Positions 9,270 to 19,307 of a stretch of DNA of 64,000 nt are shown here, piece by piece; positions within the stretch are counted from its first letter, which is position 1; every line of letters begins with the position of its first letter. Source of the stretch: Sulfomarinibacter sp963733915. GTDB lineage: Bacteria > Acidobacteriota > Thermoanaerobaculia > Thermoanaerobaculales > Sulfomarinibacteraceae. A model generated the notes under the pieces. It searched no databases. It was not told the origin of the DNA and saw only the letters and a program-made list of their open reading frames with translations. The DNA is taken from positions 496,001-560,000 of the forward strand of contig CAVTEP010000006.1 of NCBI GenBank assembly GCA_963733915.1. The letters run 5' to 3'. A program made the position numbers and the translations under genes.

Positions 9270-9549
9270 CTTCCATCGCGGCGCAAGAAGTCTTGAGTTT
9301 TGAGTTTTGAGTTTTGAGTTTTCCATCGCGCTCTGAACACACGATGCGACACGAGGACAGGTTTATTCGAGTGAGAATATTGCCCGCAGATGACGCAGAT
9401 CGACGCAGATCCAGAATCAAAAATCTGCGTGATCGGCGTGATCTGTGGGCAAGAGGGTTGGGCGGGGGGAAAATCCGAAATCCGAAATGGGTGGGTGGGC
9501 GGAAATTCCCAATTCCTAATTCCCAATTCCTAATTCCTAATTCTTATTT
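9270..9549. repeat. Cluster of heptad and CAGAT-type palindromic repeat elements
   Basis: The gap between the flotillin gene and the zinc-ribbon gene holds several tandem blocks. TTTTGAG heptads lie at about 9293-9325. A CGCAGAT-type inverted repeat at 9382-9450 has left and right arms that are near complements. CCGAAAT heptads at about 9473-9488 are followed by GGGTGGGTGGGCGG and TCCTAAT heptads at about 9508-9545. No ORF here looks real. It belongs to the dispersed family described under findings. Confidence 0.85.
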
Positions 9550-10137
9550 CTACTCTCCCGCCCTCACCGTCACTCCCGTAATCGAACAGCGGAGGCCGTC
9601 TTTCGTCGGCTCGAAGGGGATGGCGACCAGGCGGCTCGACACAAGGTCGATTTCGACCCGAACCGACGCCAACATATCCGACTTCCGGACTTCCTCGCCG
9701 ATCACGATGTGACGGATGAGGATTATCGCGTCCTCGAGGGCCAGGGTGCCGCCGTGGATCGGCTCGCGCGGAACCTCGGCAGGCGTCGCGGCCGCCTCCG
9801 AAAGCGCCCGGCTGAGCCGGGTGAGATCCCCCAGCGGCATCGCGAACGCGGGGATCACGAAAATGCGGCGCGCCATCCAGCCGTCGCTTGCTCGCCCCAG
9901 CGCCCGGATGCGATCGGCGACCGTGATGTCGGCCTCCACCAGCCACGCGGGACGCCACTCGCGCGCCGAACGGCCGGGCGCCGGCACCAGCGCTGCGCTT
10001 TCGACCATCTGCAGGCCGTCGTCTCCGAGAATGGCGGCGTCGCCACAATGATCGCAAAAGAAAATAGTGTCAAGGCCCTCGCCGTGGAGGGCGGAACCGC
10101 ACGAGGGGCAGTCGAGCGAGACCAGACGGAGAGTCAC
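9550..10137 (-). CDS. Zinc-ribbon protein of the SPFH cluster
   Basis: 195 residues starting at GTG 10137, overlapping the upstream stop as GTGA, which indicates translational coupling. A two-knuckle zinc ribbon, CPSCGSALHGEG and FFCDHCGDAAIL, opens the protein. The rest is a mixed alpha/beta region with hydrophobic strands (RIFVIPAFAMPLGDL) and no clear membrane span. I do not recognise the C-terminal domain. The zinc ribbon resembles those at the N-termini of the next two upstream proteins, so the three probably work together at the membrane. Confidence 0.72.
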   Translation of the reverse strand: MTLRLVSLDCPSCGSALHGEGLDTIFFCDHCGDAAILGDDGLQMVESAALVPAPGRSAREWRPAWLVEADITVADRIRALGRASDGWMARRIFVIPAFAMPLGDLTRLSRALSEAAATPAEVPREPIHGGTLALEDAIILIRHIVIGEEVRKSDMLASVRVEIDLVSSRLVAIPFEPTKDGLRCSITGVTVRAGE

Positions 10138-11186
10138 TGAAATTTGTCCATGACGTCCTTGACGGTCGCCACCAACGAATGATGCTGCCGATCGCGGGCC
10201 AACCCGGAACCCTCCTCGACCACGCCGCCGTGGCGGAACTGCGAGTATCCCCAATAGACGATGCCGGCAACGACGAGCCCGATCAGGCCGAGACCTGTCA
10301 GGCCGTTTTCCGATCGCAGCAGCGACCCCGCGTGCTGGAGGATCGTGGTGCCGACGAAGCAGGCGCCGGCGCACGACGCAACCAGGCTGAACGCCCGGTA
10401 GAAGTGGTTGCCCGGCGCCTTGCCAAAGGCGAGGCTGCCATCCTCGGCGTCGATCAGCACCTGGTAGGTCTGGCCCCGAAAACCATAACGAAGCACCCAC
10501 AACGGGTAGTACACCAGGGCCACCCGGCGTCGGATCGGCGCCAACCAGGAGAAGCTCACGTGGTCGAGACGGTTCTCGCGTTTGATCTCTTCGAGGGCAC
10601 GCTCGCCGAGCGCGGCGGCCGCCTCCTCGAGCGACCGGCTCGGTCTGAAGACCATGCCCCGGCCCCGCAGCAGGTGCTCATCCAATGGCTGCACCTCGTC
10701 GCCGGTCAGATCGACCCGGTGGACACCGAACTCGGCCATGTCGGCGGCCGGCGCGGTGAAATCCACCGCGCTCTCCACCTGCCGCTCGACCGGCTCGCGC
10801 ACGGTCTCCCAGCGGTTGCCGCGCCGGCGCTTTTTCTCCCGGATCCCGAGCACCCAACCGACGGCGTCGAGCCTCGCCCTGACAAAGGGAAACCAGGCGA
10901 GGAACGCTTCCTGAAACCGCGCCTCCTTCTTCAACGCCGGGTCTTTGCGGATGCCGCGCCTGAACCAGCGCCGAACGACCTCGCTGGCGTGCTGGCGCTC
11001 GAGCCGGTTGAGGACCATCACCCTGATGACCCCGCGCTCACCCACCACCGCTTGCGGGGTATGGCAGTACCGGCACTCGACGTTGGTCAAGCCTTCCTGG
11101 ACGTCGACCGTGCCGCCACACGAACCGCAGGTGAGACCGGTCAGCACCTTCCGCCGCGCGGGAGAAACCTCCTTACCCGCCTTCAT
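10134..11186 (-). CDS. Zinc-ribbon membrane protein (SPFH cluster)
   Basis: 350 residues. The N-terminus has a zinc ribbon (CGSCGGTVDVQ and CRYCHTPQAVV). A conserved soluble region of about 200 residues follows, then VALVYYPLWVLRYGFRGQTY, a pattern also present in shorter form in the 249-aa protein next door (PMYRSPYTWQGRTYQ). Two C-terminal transmembrane segments lie near 275-295 and 300-325. The shared layout, zinc ribbon then soluble domain then membrane anchor, suggests paralogues. Related zinc-ribbon membrane proteins are often annotated as hypothetical. The function is unknown; membrane surveillance with the SPFH protein is inference. Confidence 0.72.
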   Translation of the reverse strand: MKAGKEVSPARRKVLTGLTCGSCGGTVDVQEGLTNVECRYCHTPQAVVGERGVIRVMVLNRLERQHASEVVRRWFRRGIRKDPALKKEARFQEAFLAWFPFVRARLDAVGWVLGIREKKRRRGNRWETVREPVERQVESAVDFTAPAADMAEFGVHRVDLTGDEVQPLDEHLLRGRGMVFRPSRSLEEAAAALGERALEEIKRENRLDHVSFSWLAPIRRRVALVYYPLWVLRYGFRGQTYQVLIDAEDGSLAFGKAPGNHFYRAFSLVASCAGACFVGTTILQHAGSLLRSENGLTGLGLIGLVVAGIVYWGYSQFRHGGVVEEGSGLARDRQHHSLVATVKDVMDKFQ

Positions 11187-11209
11187 GGCTTCGATACCGC
11201 ACGTCGAAT

Positions 11210-11340
11210 TAGGAAGTAGGAATTAGGAATTAGGAATGCCGCCCACCCTCCCGGCACCCCGAATCGATCATGGGGGGACGGTTGGGAATTCCTAATTCCT
11301 AATTCCTCATTCCTCATTCCTGATCGCCTCTCATTTCTCA
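11210..11340. repeat. Palindromic element with GGAATTA/TTCCTAA arms
   Basis: A left arm of AGGAATT-type heptads at about 11212-11236 is followed by GCCGCCCACCCTCCCGG. A short unique centre comes next, then GGTTGGG and a right arm of complementary TTCCTAA and TTCCTCA heptads at about 11285-11320. The arms can pair into a long hairpin. It separates two zinc-ribbon genes that would otherwise be adjacent in one operon. Confidence 0.88.
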
Positions 11341-11347
11341 TTCGAAA

Positions 11348-12097
11348 TCACACTCTCTTGCTCGTCATCCACGCGATACCGAGGATCGGCACCGCCGACA
11401 CGAGGTAGGCCGCGAGCTTGAGCACGAGGTTCTGGATGAACAGTCCCTCGAGGCCGAAGACCACGAGCGCCAGCACCGCGACACCCACGAAGGGCGCCTC
11501 GGCCTTGGCCGGAAAGTCAGCGGGAAAAACCTTTCCCGAGATGGCGTCGACGGCCGCTTGGTAGGTCCTCCCCTGCCAGGTGTAGGGACTGCGATACATC
11601 GGAAGGTGGTAGAGGACCGTCTGCCGGATCGTCACCTCGCCGTGACGACTCGCCAGCCACTCGCGGGCGGTTTCGTATGGTACCTCGGGCTCGATGATCG
11701 GAATCTCCTCGTCGATGTCACGGCCCGCAACGCGCGAACTGCCGGCCGGAAGCTCCAGACCCTGCAGCCCCTGCAACGACGACGGCGCGGCCGGCTCGAG
11801 AACAACCCGCTCCCCGCCCTTTCCTTCTACGGTAAACGCCCAGAACGGGAAGTACTCGAGCCTCGGCTGCTCCAGCTGCGCCTTCTTGTCGAGATCGGCG
11901 ATGGTGGAAGTGCCGCCGAGAAACCGCCGCAGGTGCGCCGGGACCTGTTCCAGCGTCACCGTCGGCACCATCACCTCGTGGATCAACGTGGCGCTGCCGT
12001 CCACCACCAGCGCGGTGTCGCAAAAGGGACACGCGAGCAGTCGTTCGCCGGCGCGCGGCTCGATGCTCGCCCCGCACTGGGTGCACGCAACGCTCAC
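11348..12097 (-). CDS. Zinc-ribbon membrane protein (SPFH cluster)
   Basis: 249 residues. An N-terminal zinc ribbon (CTQCGASIEPRAGERL and CPFCDTALVV) precedes a soluble domain with LEYFPFWAFTVEGKGG and PMYRSPYTWQGRTYQAAVDA. Two C-terminal membrane segments (about 196-245) end in a short basic tail. It starts 6 bp after the SPFH-zinc-ribbon gene and is clearly in its operon. It looks like a shorter paralogue of the 350-aa protein at 10134-11186. The exact role is unknown. Confidence 0.75.
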   Translation of the reverse strand: MSVACTQCGASIEPRAGERLLACPFCDTALVVDGSATLIHEVMVPTVTLEQVPAHLRRFLGGTSTIADLDKKAQLEQPRLEYFPFWAFTVEGKGGERVVLEPAAPSSLQGLQGLELPAGSSRVAGRDIDEEIPIIEPEVPYETAREWLASRHGEVTIRQTVLYHLPMYRSPYTWQGRTYQAAVDAISGKVFPADFPAKAEAPFVGVAVLALVVFGLEGLFIQNLVLKLAAYLVSAVPILGIAWMTSKRV

Positions 12098-12103
12098 GCC
12101 GTT

Positions 12104-13183
12104 TTACCCCTGCTTGGTGCCGCAGCTGGGACAGAACTTGGCGCCTTCGGGCACCGGCTGCCCGCAGCCGGTGCAACCCCCGCCGGCCTGCGCGTGCCCG
12201 CAGGCGGGACAGAATTTGGCCCCGGCGGGGACACCCTTGCCACACTCGGAGCAGAAGACGCCCCCGGTTGCCGCCGCAGCTGCACCGGCGGCCGCGGCGC
12301 CGCCTCCCCCCTGCTGCGCCTGCTGCATCGCGTTGGCGATCATACCCGGCATCATGGCGCCAAAGCCGGCGCCGAGACCGAGACCCATGCCGGCGCTCGC
12401 CGCGCCGCCCTCGCCACCACCACCGCCGCCTTGCGCGGCATCCTGAATAGCCTGCGCGGCCTTGAACTGCATGTAGGTGTTCATGTCGCCCACCGCGCCC
12501 ATGGCGGCCCGTTCGTCCATCTTCTCCTGCACCTCGTCGGGCGGGGTGATGGAGTTGACGTAGAAATCGGTGAGATCGACGCCGTACTTGGCGAAGTCCT
12601 CGGCCAGCCGCGCCTTGGCGGCGGTGCCCATTTCGTCGTAGAACTTGGGCAGGTCGAAGATCGTGTCGAGGGTCTCGCCGAGCAAATCGTTGAGCCGCGA
12701 GACGATGACATCACGGTAGAAGTCCTGCAGGCGGACGGTCTCGAACAGACCCTGCGATCCGACAACGGTGTTGACGAAGAGCTGGCTGTCGTCGATTCGA
12801 TAGGCGTAATTGCCGAACGCGCGCAGGCGGACCATTCCGAGCTCCGAATCCCGGAACACCACCGGCTCGCGGGTGCCCCACTTCTGATCGAGAAAGGTGC
12901 GTTTGTTGACGAAGACGACCGCCACCCGGAAGGGCGAGGTGCCGCCGAAGGGGAGCGCGAGCAGTTTGGTCAGGATCGGAATGTTCTGGGTGCTGAGGGT
13001 GTGGCGGCCTGGCCCAAAGACATCCAGCGCCTTGCCGTCGCGGTAGAGCACCGCCTCCTGGGATTCATGGACTACGAGCTGCGCACCGAGCTTGATCTCG
13101 GCGCTGCCCGATTGTGGAAACCGGTAGACGATCTCTTCGCCGGTAGGGTCATGGTGTTCGAGTACCTCGAGCGTCTGCGCCAT
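12104..13183 (-). CDS. YdjI-like SPFH protein with C-terminal double zinc ribbon
   Basis: 359 residues. The SPFH domain contains KLGAQLVVHESQEAVLYRDG, LDVFGPGRHTLSTQNIP and QKWGTREPVVFRDS, hallmarks of the YdjI/virion-core-like SPFH group. A Gly/Ala-rich linker (about 240-300) leads to two zinc ribbons, CSECGKGVPAGAKFCPACG and CTGCGQPVPEGAKFCPSCG. Bacillus YdjI acts with YdjF, YdjG and YdjH in a membrane-stress complex; similarity in residues and layout is good, so a comparable role is likely. ATG 13183 overlaps the stop of the upstream gene and has GGAGG 7 nt away; GTG 13186 is the alternative. Confidence 0.87.
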   Translation of the reverse strand: MAQTLEVLEHHDPTGEEIVYRFPQSGSAEIKLGAQLVVHESQEAVLYRDGKALDVFGPGRHTLSTQNIPILTKLLALPFGGTSPFRVAVVFVNKRTFLDQKWGTREPVVFRDSELGMVRLRAFGNYAYRIDDSQLFVNTVVGSQGLFETVRLQDFYRDVIVSRLNDLLGETLDTIFDLPKFYDEMGTAAKARLAEDFAKYGVDLTDFYVNSITPPDEVQEKMDERAAMGAVGDMNTYMQFKAAQAIQDAAQGGGGGGEGGAASAGMGLGLGAGFGAMMPGMIANAMQQAQQGGGGAAAAGAAAAATGGVFCSECGKGVPAGAKFCPACGHAQAGGGCTGCGQPVPEGAKFCPSCGTKQG

Positions 13184-13704
13184 CACGCGCCTCCCTTCTG
13201 GGTCACATCTTCGAAGACCGTCGCGCGCTCGTCGAACTTGCGGTCCGCAGCCTCGGTCGCATCGAGGAGACGAGCCAGCATCGCGCCATCCGCGGTTCCC
13301 GGCAGCCCTTCGACCTGCAACGCGAGGTACTCGACCGTCTCGGTGAGTGCGAGATCGAAGGCGTAGAGCCCGTCGAGCTCGGCCTGGCCGATCTTTACGG
13401 CGTCAAAAAACCCCGACGAACCGTAATCGGCATGGCGCATCCGGTTGGCCAGACGATCGAGAGCCTTTTCGATCGAGCCCGCGAGGTCCAGGTCTTCAAG
13501 CCGGCCCGATTTCGTCCAGTCGCGGATCTTGGAATTCATCGAAAATCGCGCTCGATCCACCTGGGCGGCCAGCCAGTCGCGCTGCATCTTGTCGACATCG
13601 CGCCGAAGCTCGCGCTCGAGATATCCTTTGAACCCGGGGATCTTCGCGCCCAACTGCTCGAGGATATTGCGGCGTTCGCGCGCCCTGTCCAGACCATCGT
13701 TCAT
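13183..13704 (-). CDS. Conserved helical partner of the SPFH protein
   Basis: 173 residues, almost all helical, with no signal peptide or membrane span. The striking feature is a charged motif near residues 22-39, IPGFKGYLERELRRDVDK, followed by DWLAAQVDRAR. I do not recognise a named family. I infer from its tight coupling (TGATG overlap with the SPFH gene) that it is a dedicated cytosolic partner, possibly taking the place that the PspA-like YdjF has in Bacillus. ATG 13704 follows GGGAGG at a good distance; the upstream in-frame extension lacks a ribosome site. It is the first gene of the minus-strand cluster. Confidence 0.68.
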   Translation of the reverse strand: MNDGLDRARERRNILEQLGAKIPGFKGYLERELRRDVDKMQRDWLAAQVDRARFSMNSKIRDWTKSGRLEDLDLAGSIEKALDRLANRMRHADYGSSGFFDAVKIGQAELDGLYAFDLALTETVEYLALQVEGLPGTADGAMLARLLDATEAADRKFDERATVFEDVTQKGGA

Positions 13705-14166
13705 TTGACGCCTCCCTGTTACCGTTTTCGGACGGTGTGGCACCGCGCAGTGCCACACCGACACACCTTTGTCACCCTATCCTCCCAGAACCTGGGCACG
13801 AAAATTGCGTATGAATAGATTGCCATGTCGTTATCGATCCAAATTCCCTGCTCGTTTTCAGACGAGGGAGCCCGGAAGGCTTCATGGGTCGGCGGCATGC
13901 CCACCTTGCCCGGGCAGGTTTCCTGCCTCCAGCCAATTCCGACCTACCAATAGTCCCGCCATTATACCTACCTTTTCGAGGTTGTCTCCGGGGTAAAGGG
14001 AACCCCGGGGGCAATCCCTCACCTACAAAATCGAAATCGGAGATTTCGAATTTGGGAAGCTGGCAACATTGGCGCACGTGGTTCAAAAAACTTGGCTTCG
14101 TCATCGACACTGAATACGTTTGCTATATCGCTTCGATTCCACGGCTGGGGTTACAATGGCGGTGCG
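13705..14166. other. Intergenic leader region, no gene seen
   Basis: About 460 bp between the divergent SPFH operon and the small membrane protein. It should carry promoters for both. Several small palindromes are visible (GCCCGGGC near 13908, CAGGTTTCCTG near 13915, ACCCCGGGGG near 14000). An imperfect heptad-like hairpin, AAATCGAAATCGGAGATTTCG, lies near 14028-14048. I saw no convincing ORF, tRNA or named riboswitch. Confidence 0.5.
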
Positions 14167-14334
14167 ATGTCGAAGAAACCGCGCAAGAAGAAGAAACCCG
14201 AGCGCCGGCAGCCTCAGGCGGGTGGCACGAAGAAGAACACCAGGTACGGCGCCGGTGAGATCGCCCTGGCGGTTCTCGGCGCAGCTCTCCTGATCATGGT
14301 GGCGGGGATTGTCATCACGACGCTGCTCGGCTGA
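14167..14334 (+). CDS. Small basic single-span membrane protein
   Basis: 55 residues. The first 27 are strongly basic and hydrophilic (SKKPRKKKKPERRQPQ). The last 28 contain one transmembrane helix, IALAVLGAALLIMVAGIVITTLLG, ending at the C-terminus. The polarity predicts a cytosolic N-terminus and a tail-anchored arrangement. ATG 14167 is chosen because the hydrophobic and basic parts both lie downstream of it, while the upstream extension from 14092 has no ribosome site. The function is unknown. It converges on sdhB. Confidence 0.6.
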   Translation: MSKKPRKKKKPERRQPQAGGTKKNTRYGAGEIALAVLGAALLIMVAGIVITTLLG

Positions 14335-14339
14335 GCCGC

Positions 14340-14372
14340 AAACGTTAGAACGTTATGACGTTTTAACGTTTC
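14340..14372. repeat. AACGTT octad array
   Basis: A short run of GTTAGAAC-GTTATGAC-GTTTTAAC units (8-nt period), built on the self-complementary AACGTT. It lies at the convergent end of the small membrane protein and sdhB and touches the sdhB stop codon. It could fold into a hairpin and serve as a terminator. The same octad family recurs near 43770, 51420, 60780 and 63590-63710. Confidence 0.75.
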
Positions 14373-15129
14373 TTCCCGTGCGCAGGGGTGGCTCCGGCCA
14401 GCGCGGCGCGGCGGTAATCCTTGTTCATGAACGCGATACCGGAGATCGAGATCTCCTTCGGACACACCGCCTCGCACGAGCGGTAGTTGGTGCAGGCGCC
14501 GAATGCCTCGCGCTCCATCGCCTCGACCATCTTGAGTGCACGTGCCCCCCGCTCCGGTTGCCCTTGCGGCAGGATTCCCAGGTGGGAGATCTTGGCCCCG
14601 ACAAAGAGCATCGCGGCGCCGTTCGGACAGGAGGCGACGCAGGCGCCGCATCCGATGCACTCGGCAAAGTCCATGGCGTGCTCGAGGGTCTCGGTGGGGA
14701 TCGGGATCGCGTTGGCATCGGGTGCGCTGCCGGTGCGAATGGTGATGAAGCCACCCGCCTGCATGATGCGGTCGAAGGACGAGCGATCCACGACCAGGTC
14801 CCTCAAGATCGGAAACGCCTTTGCCCGCCACGGCTCGATCGTGATCTCGTCGCCGTCCGAGAAGTGGCGCATGTGCAGCTGACAGACGGTGCTGCCCTTC
14901 TGATGACCGTGCGCAACGCCGTTGACCACGAACCCGCAGGCGCCGCAGATCCCCTCGCGGCAATCGTGCTCGAAGGCGATCGGATCCTCGCCCTTGTTGA
15001 TCAGATCCTGGTTGAGGACGTCGAGCATTTCGAGGAAGGACATGTGGGTGCTGACATCCTCGAGTTCATAGGTCGCAAAGCCACCCTTGTCGTCGGTGTT
15101 CCTCTGCCTCCAGACATGCAGGGTCAGCT

Positions 15130-15133
<4 letters not shown>
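14363..15133 (-). CDS. sdhB: Succinate dehydrogenase iron-sulfur subunit
   Basis: 256 residues. It carries electrons from SdhA to the quinone site through three clusters. The 2Fe-2S motif CREGICGACGF (Cys58, 63, 66, with a fourth in STVCQLH), the 4Fe-4S motif CIGCGACVASCP and the 3Fe-4S/4Fe-4S region with CTNYRSCEAVCP are all present. ATG 15133 overlaps the sdhA stop as ATGA. It is the last gene of sdhCAB and ends inside an octad repeat. The cysteine set is complete and the enzyme should be functional. Confidence 0.95.
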
Positions 15134-17043
<1,910 letters not shown>

Positions 17044-17055
17044 CCCGTCACCTCC

Positions 17056-17712
17056 CTACTTGACGATGCCCGTCAGCACTGCCAACGGGATCGAGATGTT
17101 GCCGGCGCCGATCAGCACCGAGAAAACCACTGCCGGGACCCGCCGCAGCCAGCCGTATCGGGGGTGGTCCCAGCCAAAGGTCTGGAAGAGGCTCCACAGC
17201 CCGTGGTAGAGGTGGAAGGCCAGCAGCAGATTGGCGGCGATGTAGACGAGAGCGATCAGTGGGTTGCTGAAGCTCGCAATGACGTTGTGATAGACCTCAC
17301 CGCGGACGAAATCCGGGTTTGCGGTGCCCACCGTGAAATCCAGGAGGTGGTAGAAGATGAAAAGGGCGAGGATCGGACCGCTCCACATCATCGTCCGCGC
17401 CGCGTAGTCCAACCCGGGTGGGTGAAAAACCCTGTATTTGACCGGGCGCGCTGCGCGGTTTCGCAGCCAGACCTGGACCGCAGCGATGATGTGGACGGTG
17501 ACGCAGAAGAGCATTACCGACCTAAAGGTCCAGAGAAAAAGCTGGTTGGCCTGGAGGAGCTCGGCGTAGTGGTTGAGCCGCTCCGCGCCCAGGTAGATCT
17601 GTAGATTGCCGAGCATGTGGCCGACCACGAAGCCGAAGAGAATGATGCCCGTGACGGCCATCAAAATCTTCTTGCCCAGCGTCGAGCTGAAGTATCCCAG
17701 CGCCTGACTCAT
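17056..17712 (-). CDS. sdhC: Succinate dehydrogenase cytochrome b558 subunit
   Basis: 218 residues with five hydrophobic segments, matching the single-polypeptide di-heme cytochrome b anchor of B-type succinate:quinone oxidoreductases. Candidate heme-ligand histidines sit in FGFVVGHMLGN, VTVHIIAAVQ, FIFYHLLDFTVG and LAFHLYHGLWSLFQTFGWDH. It anchors SdhAB and passes electrons to menaquinone or ubiquinone. It is the first gene of the operon; about 280 bp upstream separate it from the divergent heme operon, so both promoters should lie at 17713-17990. Confidence 0.92.
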   Translation of the reverse strand: MSQALGYFSSTLGKKILMAVTGIILFGFVVGHMLGNLQIYLGAERLNHYAELLQANQLFLWTFRSVMLFCVTVHIIAAVQVWLRNRAARPVKYRVFHPPGLDYAARTMMWSGPILALFIFYHLLDFTVGTANPDFVRGEVYHNVIASFSNPLIALVYIAANLLLAFHLYHGLWSLFQTFGWDHPRYGWLRRVPAVVFSVLIGAGNISIPLAVLTGIVK

Positions 17713-17995
17713 AGGTCGTTCGCAACCCCCTCTGTCGATTTCGATTCGGCGGTGTCGCGGCGGCGACGCGACCGCGCCGACGCTCCGAGCCTACTCCTGC
17801 CGGCAAGAATTCTCAACGGTTCTGTGAAAAAATGCGCAAGCTCGGTCCGGACGCCATCGCCGGGGATCGGCCATTGTTCACCCACGGGTAGGGCGATGGC
17901 GCAATTCGACGTTTTTCTCCCGTATCGGCGGCTTTTACGCGCGCATGACGACACTCGGGCCGCGGTCGCGTAGAATCCTGCCGGGAGGAGCTCTT
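17713..17995. promoter_or_regulatory. Divergent promoter region sdhC / hemA
   Basis: 283 bp between divergent operons with no repeat element and no convincing ORF. It must hold promoters for sdhCAB and for the heme operon. I could not pick unambiguous -35/-10 boxes. GGGAGGAG at 17983-17990 is the hemA ribosome site and fixes the hemA start at TTG 17996. Confidence 0.4.
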
Positions 17996-19307
17996 TTGGA
18001 CCGTATCGGTGTCGTCGGCACCTCGTATCGAAGCGTCCACGTGGATCAGCTCGCCGCCGCGGCGCTGCCGGTCGATTTTCCGCGCGAGAACCTGGTCGAG
18101 CTCGCGCGCCTCGCTGGATTCTCCGAGCTGGTCTACCTCGGCACCTGCAACCGGGTCGAGTTCTACTTTCGCGGTGAAACCCGGATCCACACCAACCCCC
18201 TCCTGTTTCACCTCCGGCGCAGTCTCGCCGATCTCACCGACGACCAGTGCCAGCTTCCGGACGACGACGGTCTGTACGTCCACTTCGGGCGATCGGCGGT
18301 TCGCCATCTGTTTCGCGTCACCTCGGCGCTCGATTCGATGATGGTCGGGGAAGCCCAGATCACCGGCCAGGCCAAGGAGGCGCACGAGATCGCGCACAAC
18401 TCCGGCCTGCTCGGCGGGATCCTCGACCAGACCTTTCACGAGGCATTTCACCTCGCAAAACGGATCCGTTCGGAAACCGAGCTCACGCGGCGGCCGGTGT
18501 CGCTGGTCACGTTGGTGGAGCGCAAGCTGCGCGAGCACCTCACGGTGTCGACTGCGCCGGTCTTGATCCTGGGTGCGGGTGAGATGGCTCGTCAGTCGTT
18601 GCGTCTGGTTCGTGCTGCCGACCCGGAGCGGCCGGTGATCGTCGCCAACCGGACGCCGACCCGTGCGGCCGAAATGGTGGCGGACGACCCTTTCGCAACT
18701 TCGATCCGGCTCGATGAGGCGATCCGACGAGCCGCGGTCGCTCGGCGCAATCGTCGCCGTCACCTCGTCACACGAGGCCCTCCTCGACCGCGCCCAGGTG
18801 GCGGCCTTGCGGGATCGGGTGCCCGCCGGCGAGGAGTTGCTGCTCATCGACCTGGCGATGCCGCGCAACGTCGCGCCGGACGCGGGCAGCCTCGCGAGGG
18901 TGGTCCTGCACGGGATCGAGGAGATGCGCGATGAGGCGGAAATCAACCGCCAGCGCCGGCTCGAGGAGATGGATCGCTGCGAAAAGCTGGTCGAACACCA
19001 GCTCGTCATCCTCCGGCGCCACCTGCTCGACCGCGCGCTTTCGCCGGCCGCCCGCAGCATCCAGAAGTCGTACAAGGAGATGGCCGAGCGGGCACTTCGC
19101 CACAGCTTCGGCAAAGAGCTCGCCCACCTTGACGAGGCCGACCGCAAGGCCGTCCAGAAGATGGCCAACGCCCTCGTCAAAAGGCTCGTGCAGGTGCCGT
19201 TGAAGGGACTCAAGGGAGCTGCAACCCACCATTCGAGCGCCGTCATCGACGGGTTTCTCGAAGGCCTCCACAACCACGACGTTCTGGATGAGGAACCCGG
19301 CCAGTGA
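17996..19307 (+). CDS. hemA: Glutamyl-tRNA reductase, interrupted by a +1 frameshift
   Basis: The first step of C5 heme synthesis, reducing glutamyl-tRNA to glutamate-1-semialdehyde. TTG 17996 follows GGGAGGAG and gives MDRIGVVGTSYRSVH, the expected N-terminus. Catalytic Cys51 is in LGTCNRVEFYF, and SMMVGEAQITGQ and the NADPH site LILGAGEMARQSL are present. The frame then shifts within 18732-18745: upstream codons end in LDEAIRRAA, and downstream ones resume with GAIVAVTSSHEALLDRAQ and continue through the dimerisation domain to 19307. One extra base explains it. With hemCDBLEN intact or nearly so, a sequencing or assembly error is more likely than true loss. Confidence 0.88.

Noticed and set aside
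11558..13366. Long plus-strand ORF (about 600 codons) opposite the SPFH/zinc-ribbon genes
   Set aside because: It is an antisense shadow caused by high GC at third positions; its translation is low-complexity, His/Arg-rich and matches no family, while the minus strand encodes clear domains.
13860..13940. Possible c-di-GMP-I riboswitch on the minus strand upstream of the SPFH operon
   Set aside because: Fragments such as GGGCAAGG and GAAGCCTTCCGGGC recall the motif, but the conserved GACGCAAAGCC core is absent and the helices do not fit.
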